Shown here: piece after piece, positions 16,340-24,430 of the stretch
Position numbering within the stretch: the stretch's first letter is position 1
How the letters are laid out: every line of letters begins with the position of its first letter
From: Brasilonema sp. UFV-L1
GTDB taxonomy: Bacteria > Cyanobacteriota > Cyanobacteriia > Cyanobacteriales > Nostocaceae
NCBI RefSeq assembly: GCF_012912105.1
Contig: NZ_QMEA01000040.1
Coordinates: 1-45,076 of the forward strand
Length of the DNA stretch: 45,076 bases
Direction of reading: 5' to 3'
Translations under genes and position numbers: made by a program
Notes under the pieces: generated by a model
The model's input: the letters and a program-made list of their open reading frames with translations, nothing else
Databases searched by the model: none
Told to the model about the DNA's origin: nothing

Positions 16340-16906
16340 ATGGCTCATATCTTAGCAATTGCTGGCAGTCCATCTCATCCTTCCAGAACCTACACTCTTC
16401 TGGAATACTCCAATCAAATTTTGCAACAAGAGGGCTTCCAAACAGATATTATCTCGGTTCGCGATGTCCCTGCTGAGGTTTTAGCCTATGGACGTTACGA
16501 TAGCCCTGCCTTAGAACAGCCTAAAGCACTCATAGAAAGAGCAGATGGTATTATTATTGCGACTCCAGTTTACAAGGCAGCTTATACAGGAGTTCTCAAA
16601 GCGTTTTTAGACTTGCTACCTCAGAGAGCTTTGTCAGGTAAAGTTGTTTTACCTATTGCTACTGGTGGGACACTCGCTCATTTGTTGGCAATTGATTATG
16701 CCCTCAAACCTGTGTTATCTGAGTTAAAGGCACGGTTCATCTTGGGCGGTGTTTATGCAATAGACAAACAACTGCAAATACAACAAGATGGCACTGTGAA
16801 ATTTGATGAGGAAATTGACCAAAGATTGAAAGAAGCTCTCAATGAGTTTGCAGAATCTGTGAAGAGTTTGCAACCAGGTGTCAAAGAATTGGCTCACAAA
16901 AATTAA
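16340..16906 (+). CDS. ssuE: NADPH-dependent FMN reductase (SsuE-like)
   Basis: This 188-aa flavodoxin-fold protein reduces FMN with NAD(P)H and supplies FMNH2, in the classical case to alkanesulfonate monooxygenase SsuD. Marks: N-terminal IAGSPSHPSRTYTLLEY (phosphate-binding loop), RADGIIIATPVYKAAYTGVLKAFLD and LPIATGGTLAHLLAIDYALKP, which place it in the SsuE branch of the NADPH-dependent FMN reductases. No ssuD or sulfonate transporter lies nearby, so its partner is elsewhere or it serves another flavin-dependent enzyme. ATG at 16340. Single gene. Confidence 0.88.
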   Translation: MAHILAIAGSPSHPSRTYTLLEYSNQILQQEGFQTDIISVRDVPAEVLAYGRYDSPALEQPKALIERADGIIIATPVYKAAYTGVLKAFLDLLPQRALSGKVVLPIATGGTLAHLLAIDYALKPVLSELKARFILGGVYAIDKQLQIQQDGTVKFDEEIDQRLKEALNEFAESVKSLQPGVKELAHKN

Positions 16907-17072
16907 TCTGTCGCCGCTTTCCTTCCACTTGCTAGTAGCAGGTAGATGACTCCTGACATTTATCTGCTACTTTCTTGTTGTGATCATCACAAATATCTTA
17001 ATATCATGCAAGTGTCCTTCTCGACATACAATAATCATGAGTATTTAACCTGAGTTAAGATAAAGTAAAGTC

Positions 17073-17378
17073 ATGAAAATCTACTATGTCACTCTAAACA
17101 CTCCAGAAGAAGCTCGTAAAATTGGTCGGGAATTGCTGGAGAAAAAGTTAGCAGTCTGTGTCAATTGGTTTCCCATTACCTGTGTATACAGCTGGAAAGG
17201 AGAAATCACTGAAGAACCCGAAATTGTATTGATTATCAAAACTCAAGATGGTTATCGCTCACAAGTGGAACAAGTGATTGTTCAAAATATTTCTTATACT
17301 AACTTCATGGCTGAGATTTCTCCCACAAATGTTAATCAAGGATTTCTAGATTGGTTAAATGCAGAAGTGCCTCTATAA
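17073..17378 (+). CDS. cutA: CutA divalent-ion tolerance protein
   Basis: This 101-aa trimeric CutA1-family protein is of usual size. The family signature is clear: YVTLNTPEEARKIGRELLEK, CVNWFPITCVYSWKGEI and EIVLIIKTQDGYRSQVEQVI. CutA was linked to copper and other divalent metals in E. coli, but its biochemical role is unsettled. The ATG at 17073 follows AAGATAAAGTAAAGTC. It is convergent with the small gene at 17412-17648 with only 33 nt between the ends. Confidence 0.93.
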   Translation: MKIYYVTLNTPEEARKIGRELLEKKLAVCVNWFPITCVYSWKGEITEEPEIVLIIKTQDGYRSQVEQVIVQNISYTNFMAEISPTNVNQGFLDWLNAEVPL

Positions 17379-17411
17379 TCGCTAAAAGTGTTGTGAATAT
17401 TTATGCTATAA

Positions 17412-17648
17412 CTAGAAAGAAGTTTCACCTATTTTTAACTGCTTTTTGGAAAGTTTCAGATCTTCCCACAGAGCTTCTATTTGTTGATATGCTTCTTCTG
17501 AAGTGAGTTGACCAGCAGTCTGAAGGTTAACGATATAAAAAACTTGTTGTGCAAATTTTTGCAAATGCGCATTAAATATCAAGTTTTCTGGCTTGCTCTG
17601 ACCGTAGTATTGGCTACGAGGATAAAGAAATTCTTCTTTGTCTTTCAT
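17412..17648 (-). CDS. Small conserved cyanobacterial protein (DUF7219-like)
   Basis: This 78-aa protein starts MKDKEEFLYPRSQYYGQ and has YIVNLQTAGQLTSEEAYQQI in its second half. The pattern matches a small cyanobacterial family that I recall as DUF7219. Its function is unknown. It has no signal peptide or membrane segment, and the C-terminal half is predicted helical. ATG at 17648, convergent with cutA. The family assignment is from memory. Confidence 0.75.
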   Translation of the reverse strand: MKDKEEFLYPRSQYYGQSKPENLIFNAHLQKFAQQVFYIVNLQTAGQLTSEEAYQQIEALWEDLKLSKKQLKIGETSF

Positions 17649-18177
17649 TCTTTTTTAACGACAGTTTAACTGATTTATCTTAACTAACTACTCATCTTCA
17701 GTGAAATAATTATTTATTTACATCTATTCTCGTGAACGAGAAAATAGAACTGACACACGAAGTATGACAGAATAAGGGTTTTTAAAACCACCCAGACGGG
17801 ACAGTCAGAACGCCAAAATTTGACTCTCCTACACTCAAATTAAAAGTATGCCCTATGTTTTGAGGACACGCCACATGCGCAATTCGCAATTCCTCCAAAA
17901 GGAGACACAAATTTCTGCCCTACGTGTACGCTTCGCTATCAAAATTCAAAGATAATTAAAAACGAACAAAGATGTTTATCTTCAAATTATCAATCACAGA
18001 AAATTACAAAATATTAAAAATTGTATATTAAAAGAATACAAAACATATATAACTACTACTGATTTTAAAAATACGGACGAAAAAGATAAGCAATGCGTTT
18101 GTAGTGACATGAGAGCTTTTGCGTACAACTGCAAAAGAGTAAAGAGCTTTGCTACATCAAGTTAGTTGTGTGTCATC

Positions 18178-18223
18178 AAAATATAACAAAAGTTATATTT
18201 TTTAATACCAAAACTATGGTATT
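18178..18223 (+). terminator. Two adjacent AT-rich hairpins
   Basis: AAAATATAAC, loop AAAA, GTTATATTTT (18178-18201) is directly followed by AATACCA, loop AAACTA, TGGTATT (18204-18223). The first ends in a T run and could act as a weak terminator or attenuator. Their stacking suggests a structured RNA leader. Confidence 0.4.
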
Positions 18224-18293
18224 CTCTCTTATAGAATAAGAAGTACGGTAAAAACATCAAAATACCGTTTAATTTGTGACAAAGGAGACATAC

Positions 18294-18350
18294 ATGGTAT
18301 TTCTATTAAGTACTGATAACGAAAATGCTTTCATGATTTCGCTTTTATGA
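18294..18350 (+). CDS. Putative 18-aa leader peptide
   Basis: The short ORF MVFLLSTDNENAFMISLL starts at ATG 18294, with AAAGGAG centred about 10 nt upstream. This is one of the best Shine-Dalgarno sequences in the window. It lies 300 nt before pstS, after three hairpins. It may be a translated leader or chance. No similarity is known to me. Confidence 0.3.
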   Translation: MVFLLSTDNENAFMISLL

Positions 18351-18580
18351 TTTTCATAAACTAAGATATTTACTGCTCACTAATAGTAACAATTATTGGC
18401 AGAAAGACTATTGTCAGATTGTTACCATTTGTTGCATACTCTGCTGAGTAATTTAAATATTATGACGCTCTAGAAATCTTGTGTATTCAATAAATATATT
18501 TTATGAAAAAAATAAAATATGGAGATGATAAAATTAAATCAAAGTAATTGTTTTACAAGTCTTGTGCTAGATTGATTAAT

Positions 18581-18606
18581 CCTACTGAAAAAGCCTACTG
18601 AAAAAG
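18581..18606 (+). repeat. Tandem 13-mer upstream of pstS
   Basis: CCTACTGAAAAAG occurs twice in direct tandem, 47 nt before the pstS ATG. Direct repeats at this position could bind a response regulator. The sequence does not match the known cyanobacterial Pho box well. Confidence 0.5.
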
Positions 18607-18652
18607 TTAGAGCAGTTCTGGGTGTATTTAAAAGTACTGGGTTTTTGTCAAA

Positions 18653-19642
18653 ATGCAACTTCGTCATCAAGTTTTTGGAACATTATTATTAGTTCTTGCC
18701 TGGGGTATGACTTCTTGCAGCAGTGCTGAAGAAAAAAAGAATCAGGTGAGTATTGATGGTGGAGCTGTAGGATATCCTCTGCATCAAGCAGTTGCAGAAG
18801 AATATAGAAAAATCACACGAGATGCCCAAATTAGTGTTGCCTCCAGCGGTACAGGTGGTGGTATGAGTAAGTTTTGTTCTGGTCAAATTGATATTGCTGG
18901 TGCTTCACGGGCTATAAAGAAAGAAGAAATTCAAGCTTGCAAGAAGAGGAAAATTGAATTTATAGAATTGCCGATCGCTCTTGATGGAATTGCTGTTATA
19001 TCAAATCATAACAATAACTTTGCAACCTGTTTATCTCTTAAAGAACTGAATAAGATTTGGAGTCCGAAATCAGCTAATAAAGTCATAAGTTGGAATCAGG
19101 TTAATTCCAGATTTCCTAACAAGCCACTAAAGCTTTATGCCCCTGCTTCCGATACTGGAACATTTGACTATTTCACGCAAGCCATAAATAAGAAAGCCAA
19201 AGCGAGCCGTACAGATTACACTCCTAGTCACAACCAGAATGTTCTTGTTCAAGGAGTTGCAGGTGAAGAGACAGCACTAGGTTATGTCGGTATTTCTTAC
19301 TATTTAGCTAATAAAGATAAGTTACACTTAGTTGCTGTGCAAAATCTTCAAGGAAATTGTGAAATACCAGATCCTCCCTCAAAAGTTGCTCAAAACATCT
19401 ACACTCCTTTGTCTCGTCCTCTGTTCATCTATGTCAGCAAACCAGCTTTAGATAGTAAACCAGCAGTCAGGGAGTTCGTTAATTTCTATCTAGACAATTC
19501 CAAGAAGTGGGTTCGTGAGTCTGGTTATATTGAACTAACAGATGCTGCTTATGGCAAGACAAAACAAAAGTTTATTGTTAAGAAAACAGGTTCCAAGTTT
19601 AAAGACGCGAAACCAGGGCAATCAATTACAAAGTATCTTTAA
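18653..19642 (+). CDS. pstS: Phosphate ABC transporter substrate-binding lipoprotein
   Basis: This 329-aa periplasmic phosphate-binding protein (PstS/SphX type) captures orthophosphate for the PstCAB transporter. A hydrophobic signal ends in MTSC with the likely lipidated Cys22. The phosphate-contact segments are recognisable: VASSGTGGGMSKFCSGQIDIAGASR near residues 62-88, then APASDTGTFDYF, then GVAGEETALGYVGISYY. The gene order pstS-pstC-pstA-pstB confirms the assignment. The 1-kb upstream region with repeats and hairpins is the likely control site for phosphate starvation. Confidence 0.93.
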   Translation: MQLRHQVFGTLLLVLAWGMTSCSSAEEKKNQVSIDGGAVGYPLHQAVAEEYRKITRDAQISVASSGTGGGMSKFCSGQIDIAGASRAIKKEEIQACKKRKIEFIELPIALDGIAVISNHNNNFATCLSLKELNKIWSPKSANKVISWNQVNSRFPNKPLKLYAPASDTGTFDYFTQAINKKAKASRTDYTPSHNQNVLVQGVAGEETALGYVGISYYLANKDKLHLVAVQNLQGNCEIPDPPSKVAQNIYTPLSRPLFIYVSKPALDSKPAVREFVNFYLDNSKKWVRESGYIELTDAAYGKTKQKFIVKKTGSKFKDAKPGQSITKYL

Positions 19643-19722
19643 TTAAGAGTTTCTGAGCGATGAGCATTGACTCATGATCATTGACTGATAACTATTCACT
19701 TCACTTCACTAATAACTGACTT

Positions 19723-20661
19723 ATGCGGGGAGCAAATTACCAACAAGGATTTTCTCACGACGAGCTTTCGTTAGACAAGAAAGCGTCTGAAGATGTTCAA
19801 GACAAAATTATCGCAGCGATTTTATTTTGTTGCGGTTTGGTTTCTGTCCTCACCACTGTTGGAATTGTCGCTATTATCTTCCAAGTGGCGTTTGAATTTT
19901 TCCAAGAGGTTTCGTTTGCGAAGTTCTTTCTCGATACTCAGTGGACACCTTTATTTGCAGAGCGACATTTTGGAATTTGGCCCCTCATAAATGGTACTTT
20001 ACTGACTACGGCGATCGCCATGTTTGTTGCCGTTCCTCTGGGTTTATGTTCTGCTATCTACTTAAGTGAATATGCGAAACCCAAAATCGCAGCAATTTTA
20101 CGTCCAGCAGTGGAATTACTAGCAGGAGTACCTACAGTCGTTTACGGTTACTTTGCGCTTTTATTTGTCACACCTTCCCTGCGGAATATCCTTCCACTGG
20201 AAATTTTTAATGCCTTGAGTGCTGGGTTAATGATGGGAGTTATGATTACTCCCACAGTTGGTTCGATTAGCTTAGACGCAATACAAGCTGTTCCGCGTTC
20301 TTTACGAGAAGGAGCATATGCATTAGGATTAACGAAACTCGAAGCTATATTCCGAGTCGTTCTTCCTGCTGCTCTTTCTGGAATTATTGCTTCAATTCTT
20401 TTAGGAATTTCTCGAGCTGTTGGTGAAACAATGACTGTCGTCATCGCCGCTGGACAACAGCCAAAAATGACTGTTGATCTCACACAGTCAGTAGAAACAA
20501 TGACAGCATACATGGCTCAGATTTCAGGTGGAGATAGTCCTCGTGGTAGTCTCAACTATAAAACTTTATATGCAGTAGGTGCTGTTTTATTTCTCTTAAC
20601 TTTGGCTTTAAATATTGTCAGTTACTGGATTTCTAATCGGTTTAAAGAAAAATACGAATAA
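19723..20661 (+). CDS. pstC: Phosphate ABC transporter permease PstC
   Basis: This 312-aa inner-membrane permease has six hydrophobic helices. Helix starts include IIAAILFCCGLVSVLTTVGI and LINGTLLTTAIAMFVAVPLG. The ABC-coupling EAA-type loop is REGAYALGLTKLEAIFRVVLPAA. It pairs with PstA to form the channel and contacts PstB in the cytoplasm. It is 80 nt after pstS and 5 nt before pstA, consistent with one transcript. ATG at 19723. Confidence 0.93.
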   Translation: MRGANYQQGFSHDELSLDKKASEDVQDKIIAAILFCCGLVSVLTTVGIVAIIFQVAFEFFQEVSFAKFFLDTQWTPLFAERHFGIWPLINGTLLTTAIAMFVAVPLGLCSAIYLSEYAKPKIAAILRPAVELLAGVPTVVYGYFALLFVTPSLRNILPLEIFNALSAGLMMGVMITPTVGSISLDAIQAVPRSLREGAYALGLTKLEAIFRVVLPAALSGIIASILLGISRAVGETMTVVIAAGQQPKMTVDLTQSVETMTAYMAQISGGDSPRGSLNYKTLYAVGAVLFLLTLALNIVSYWISNRFKEKYE

Positions 20662-20666
20662 CAGGC

Positions 20667-21569
20667 ATGACTACATCAATTTCTCCAAATGGTTTTCACC
20701 TACCAGATGAAGAGTTTACCGAAAATATAGACAATAGAGAAAAAATAGGTAAAGTCTTTGAAATCATCTTTTTGTTTGGATTGCTCATTGGTTTATTTGT
20801 TCTAGCACTCCTGGTTTTTGATATTTGTGGAGACGGATTAGTTAGGTTTTTGACACCTGGCTTTTTGACTGAAACTCCTTCGCGTTTTCCTGATAAAGGT
20901 GGTATTCTTCCTGCACTACTGAGTAGTCTGCTATTGGGAATTATCACCATTTTAGTTTCAGTTCCAATTGGTGTAGGAGCAGCTTTGTATCTCGAAGAAT
21001 ATGCACCAAAAACCTGGTGGACTGCCCTCATTGAGATTAATATTAGCAATCTAGCTGGAGTCCCTTCTATTGTTTATGGATTGCTAGGTTTAGGAGTTTT
21101 CAATTACCTTTTAGGCTTTGGTCCTGCTTTACTTTCTGGAGCGTTAACTTTATCTTTGTTATCCTTACCAGTCATCATTGTGACATCTAGAGAGGCGATT
21201 CGATCAGTTCCAGATTCTCTCAAAAATGCTTCCTACGGTTTAGGCATAACTAAGTGGCAAACAATTCGTCATCATGTCATACCTTATGCTGTTCCAGGTA
21301 TTCTCACAGGAGTGATTATTTCCGTCTCTCGTGCAATTGGTGATGCAGCGTGTCTGATTGTGGTTGGTGCTGTTAGTTTCTTAACATTCAACCCTGGTTT
21401 GTTTCAACGATTTATGGCATTGCCTATCCAAATTTACACTTATATCACTCGCCCTGAACCAGGTTTTTCCAATGCAGCAGCAGCAACAATTATTGTCTTA
21501 ATGCTCTTAATTTTAGCTCTCAATGGCACGGCGATTTACATTCGCCAACGATACTCGCGAATGAGATAA
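20667..21569 (+). CDS. pstA: Phosphate ABC transporter permease PstA
   Basis: This 300-aa permease is the PstC partner. It has typical segments GGILPALLSSLLLGIITILV, VPIGVGAALYLEEYAPK, NISNLAGVPSIVYGLLGLG and the coupling loop LKNASYGLGITKWQTIRHHV. Six membrane helices are expected. It starts 5 nt after the pstC stop, so translation is probably coupled. pstB follows 60 nt downstream. No phoU gene follows in this window. Confidence 0.93.
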   Translation: MTTSISPNGFHLPDEEFTENIDNREKIGKVFEIIFLFGLLIGLFVLALLVFDICGDGLVRFLTPGFLTETPSRFPDKGGILPALLSSLLLGIITILVSVPIGVGAALYLEEYAPKTWWTALIEINISNLAGVPSIVYGLLGLGVFNYLLGFGPALLSGALTLSLLSLPVIIVTSREAIRSVPDSLKNASYGLGITKWQTIRHHVIPYAVPGILTGVIISVSRAIGDAACLIVVGAVSFLTFNPGLFQRFMALPIQIYTYITRPEPGFSNAAAATIIVLMLLILALNGTAIYIRQRYSRMR

Positions 21570-21629
21570 ACAAGTTCCCCAACATCTCAACAAAAACTTG
21601 CAATCAATCACATATAGGAAACACAAAGA

Positions 21630-22463
21630 ATGACCTACAACAATCCCAATTCCAACTTTGCTAGCACAACCCAAAGCAAATATAGCAGCAATCCTGTTTT
21701 TAATGTCGAAGGTGTTAAGGTTTACTACAGTGGCTTGATGGCACTTCAGGATGTCTACATGGGAATTCCTGAGAAGAAAATTATAGCTTTTATTGGACCT
21801 TCAGGATGTGGAAAAAGTACCTTGCTGCGATGCTTTAATCGTATGAACGATTTAATCCCAGGAGCTAGAGTTGAAGGTCGGCTACAATACCGAAATAGAA
21901 ATATTTATGACTCTAAAATTAATTCGGTGAAATTGCGGCGTCAAGTAGGAATGGTTTTCCAAAGACCAAATCCTTTTCCTAAGTCAATTTACGAAAATAT
22001 TGCCTTTGCACCACGGACAAATGGTTATAAAGGTAATATAGATGATTTAGTAGAGCAATCTTTACGTCAAGCAGTTCTTTGGGATGAAGTGAAAGACAAA
22101 CTCAAAGATAAAGGTACAGCACTCTCTGGAGGACAACAGCAACGTCTTTGCATTGCAAGGGCGATCGCCATGAAGCCAGATGTCCTCTTAATGGATGAAC
22201 CTTGTTCTGCATTAGACCCCATTTCCACTCGTCAAGTTGAAGAACTTTGCCTGCAACTCAAAGAACAATACACCATTATCATGGTTACCCACAACATGCA
22301 GCAAGCTTCGCGGGTTGCAGACTGGACAGCTTTCTTCAACACCGAAATAGACGATCATGGTAAACGTAGGGGAAGATTGGTCGAATTCAGTCCTACCGAG
22401 CAAATATTTAACAATCCTACCACTCAAGAAGCTGCAGAGTATATCAGCGGACGCTTCGGTTAA
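21630..22463 (+). CDS. pstB: Phosphate ABC transporter ATP-binding protein PstB
   Basis: This 277-aa ATPase energises phosphate import. It shows Walker [11 protein letters not shown]-loop [23 protein letters not shown] signature LSGGQQQR, Walker [14 protein letters not shown] and the switch His in MVTHNMQQA. The N-terminus carries about 30 extra residues ([12 protein letters not shown]) before [12 protein letters not shown]. It is the last gene of the pst operon. The spacer behind it holds a palindrome at 22492-22507 and a miniature element. Confidence 0.95.
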   Translation: MTYNNPNSNFASTTQSKYSSNPVFNVEGVKVYYSGLMALQDVYMGIPEKKIIAFIGPSGCGKSTLLRCFNRMNDLIPGARVEGRLQYRNRNIYDSKINSVKLRRQVGMVFQRPNPFPKSIYENIAFAPRTNGYKGNIDDLVEQSLRQAVLWDEVKDKLKDKGTALSGGQQQRLCIARAIAMKPDVLLMDEPCSALDPISTRQVEELCLQLKEQYTIIMVTHNMQQASRVADWTAFFNTEIDDHGKRRGRLVEFSPTEQIFNNPTTQEAAEYISGRFG

Positions 22464-22491
22464 ATCGTCTAGAAATCCGATATATCCAGTC

Positions 22492-22507
22492 TCCATATAT
22501 ATATGGA
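22492..22507. repeat. Palindrome after pstB
   Basis: TCCATATATATATGGA is a 16-bp perfect palindrome 28 nt after the pstB stop, with outer AGTC/ACT pairing. It could be a weak terminator hairpin. No T run follows. Confidence 0.35.
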
Positions 22508-22575
22508 CTACTTTATCAGCATGGTGTAGAGCTTGGTTAGGTTTTCTACATCGTGCTGAAAGTTTTATTAGTTTT

Positions 22576-22690
22576 AGGACTTACGCAAAAACCCTTTTAA
22601 ACTCTCTTAACTTCGTGCTCTATGCCCTGCGGGCACGCTACGCTAATGCGTCCTTTGCGGTTTATTTTTTCATTATTTTGCGTAAGTCCT
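22576..22690. mobile_element. 115-bp MITE with 15-bp perfect inverted repeats
   Basis: The ends AGGACTTACGCAAAA (22576-22590) and TTTTGCGTAAGTCCT (22676-22690) are perfect inverted repeats. The first 12 bases equal the ends of the decayed IS at 41630-42318, suggesting mobilisation by the same transposase family. The interior contains a nested GC-rich palindrome near 22621-22650 (ATGCCCTGCGGGCAC). Confidence 0.7.
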
Positions 22691-22743
22691 GAGTTTGAAC
22701 AAAATAGATACCGTAGAATATATATCTTTGCGTGAGGTGATAT

Positions 22744-23301
22744 ATGGCGATTCTACAATTGCAAGACGGGACACGATACACTGATTTACAAAATATTTCC
22801 CGTGAACTAGCACCCCTAAACATCCAACTGAATCACTGGGCTGTGGGAGACTCTCACGAGTTGCATCAACTACTTGCACAAGATAGCCTCAACGAGGATG
22901 AAAAAGAACAAATCTTAAAATCTCTGGATCGATATTTTGAGCAACTGCAACAAACAGCAGGCTATCAAACCCGCGATTTAATTGTCCTGCATCCAGGAAT
23001 GCCTAACCTTGATGCAATACTGACAAAGTTTGACAAAATTCATACCCACTCAGAAGACGAAGTACGCTACATTGTTGATGGAGAAGGGATTTTTGGTTTT
23101 GTACGACCTGATGGTAGCCAAGTAGAACTGACAGTACAGCCCCAAGAGTACATTAACGTACCTGCGGGAACCGAACACTGGTTTTATCTAACTCCAGCGC
23201 GGCGAATTAAAGCAGTACGCTATTTCACTGGAACTGAAGGCTGGACTCCTGAGTATACAGGTACAGAAATTCGTACTCGTCAGGCTGTCACTCAGATATA
23301 G
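22744..23301 (+). CDS. mtnD: Acireductone dioxygenase (methionine salvage)
   Basis: This 185-aa cupin enzyme oxidises acireductone with O2 to the ketoacid precursor of methionine plus formate when it holds Fe. The metal ligands are visible: His100 and His102 in IHTHSEDEVRYIVDGEG, Glu106, and His145 in AGTEHWFYL. AGGTGAT upstream is a good ribosome site for ATG 22744. mtnB follows 23 nt downstream and an ABM-domain gene after that, forming a likely operon closed by the terminator at 24388. The enolase-phosphatase mtnC, which acts between MtnB and MtnD, is absent from this cluster. Confidence 0.95.
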   Translation: MAILQLQDGTRYTDLQNISRELAPLNIQLNHWAVGDSHELHQLLAQDSLNEDEKEQILKSLDRYFEQLQQTAGYQTRDLIVLHPGMPNLDAILTKFDKIHTHSEDEVRYIVDGEGIFGFVRPDGSQVELTVQPQEYINVPAGTEHWFYLTPARRIKAVRYFTGTEGWTPEYTGTEIRTRQAVTQI

Positions 23302-23324
23302 CAGAAGGTTAATCAACAGAAAGA

Positions 23325-23975
23325 ATGAATAGTTCAAAGCTCATTGACTCTCGTGTTGAACTAATCTCAGCTGCCCGTCAATTTTACCATCAAGGATGGA
23401 TGGTGGGAACTGCGGGAAATCTCTCCGCTCGTTTACCTGATGGTAGCTTCTGGATTACAGCTAGTGGTCGTTCTAAAGGAGAATTAGAACTTGGTGATTT
23501 TGTACGTGTCTATCCAAATGGCAAGGTAGAGAAACCCTCGACTGATTTGAAGCCTTCAGCTGAAACTGCTATTCATCAGGTTCTTTATGCTCTATTTCCT
23601 GAAGCAACAAGCTGCTATCATGTTCACTCAGTAGAAGCAAATTTAGTTTCTCGCTTTGTCAAAGACGATACCTTGCCCCTACCACCGTTGGAGATGCTCA
23701 AAGGTTTGGGAGTTTGGGAAGAGAACCCCGATTGTGCTATGCCTATCTTTGCCAACCATTTGCAGGTTTCCTGCATTGCAGATGAGATTAAACAGCGTTT
23801 TACAACGACTCCCCCACAACTACCAGCTTTACTGATCCGCGACCACGGTGTTACCGTTTGGGCACCTTCTTCCAGAACTGCCCGTAATTACATTGAGTTA
23901 GTGGAATATATTTTCCGCTATATGGTTGCAGCGAAAGGAGTCGGTGTTTTGGAAGTTGAAGAAGCTAATTCTTGA
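23325..23975 (+). CDS. mtnB: Methylthioribulose-1-phosphate dehydratase
   Basis: This 216-aa class II aldolase/adducin-fold enzyme dehydrates methylthioribulose 1-phosphate in methionine salvage. Marks: GTAGNLSARLPDGSFWITASG near the N-terminus, Zn ligands in CYHVHSVEANL and IRDHGVTVWAPS, and the catalytic Glu region PLEMLKGLG. It is co-directional with mtnD (23 nt apart) and 54 nt ahead of the ABM gene. ATG at 23325. Confidence 0.94.
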   Translation: MNSSKLIDSRVELISAARQFYHQGWMVGTAGNLSARLPDGSFWITASGRSKGELELGDFVRVYPNGKVEKPSTDLKPSAETAIHQVLYALFPEATSCYHVHSVEANLVSRFVKDDTLPLPPLEMLKGLGVWEENPDCAMPIFANHLQVSCIADEIKQRFTTTPPQLPALLIRDHGVTVWAPSSRTARNYIELVEYIFRYMVAAKGVGVLEVEEANS

Positions 23976-24029
23976 CAACTAACTACTAGCAAATAACAAA
24001 CAGCAATTAACAATTCACTTGCATAACCA

Positions 24030-24329
24030 ATGACTAACCAAACTATTCGCGTTGTTGCCCGGATTATTGCTTTACCTGAAAAAGTAGAAGCCGTGAAAGC
24101 TGTGCTGCTAGCAATTATAGAGCCAACTCGACAAGAAGCAGGCTCTATCAAGTTTGAGTTGCTACAAAATCAGTCTGACCCAACAGACTTCACTTTTATA
24201 GAGGAATGGGTTTCTAACGATGCTTTGGATGCTCATTTTACGACAGCCCATATCCAGGAAGCAGCAGCTAAGCTACCAGGTTTGCTTGCTGCAGAACCTG
24301 ATCTCCGCCGCTATAGTCTTTTGGCTTAG
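24030..24329 (+). CDS. ABM-domain protein (putative quinol monooxygenase)
   Basis: This 99-aa single-domain ferredoxin-like protein belongs to the antibiotic biosynthesis monooxygenase (ABM) superfamily, close to E. coli YgiN. Marks: VVARIIALPEKVEAVKAVLL, REAGS-type turn (QEAGSIKFELLQN), FIEEWVSNDALDAHF and a final HIQEAAAKL helix. The substrate is unknown. Its place behind mtnD-mtnB suggests co-expression with methionine salvage, but a functional link is only inferred. ATG at 24030. Confidence 0.85.
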   Translation: MTNQTIRVVARIIALPEKVEAVKAVLLAIIEPTRQEAGSIKFELLQNQSDPTDFTFIEEWVSNDALDAHFTTAHIQEAAAKLPGLLAAEPDLRRYSLLA

Positions 24330-24387
24330 CCGGAGTCATTGCACTATTAAATTTAAGTGAATAAGTTAAAAAAGTATGAAAAAGTCA

Positions 24388-24428
24388 GATAAAGTCATAT
24401 TAAAAATAGACTTTATCATTTTTTTTAT
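24388..24428 (+). terminator. Intrinsic terminator abutting the next start codon
   Basis: GATAAAGTC (24388-24396), 12-nt loop, GACTTTATC (24409-24417), then nine T. This ends the mtnD-mtnB-ABM transcript. The T run stops only 4 nt before the ATG at 24431, leaving no space for a separate ribosome site. Confidence 0.7.
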
Positions 24429-24430
24429 AA

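Larger units (their letters stand above)
17649..18652. other. 1-kb AT-rich leader region upstream of pstS
   Basis: No large gene is visible. It holds consecutive hairpins at 18178-18201, 18204-18223 and 18245-18268, a short ORF with a strong ribosome site at 18294-18350, an inverted pair GTAACAAT/ATTGTTAC (18386-18393, 18418-18425), and a tandem 13-mer at 18581-18606 just before pstS. No clear triple Pho box of the cyanobacterial CTTAACCT type is seen. Confidence 0.6.

Noticed and set aside
17649-18652. tRNA or riboswitch in the pst leader
   Set aside because: No cloverleaf or T-loop sequence (GGTTCGAATCC type) and no known riboswitch core could be found by eye.
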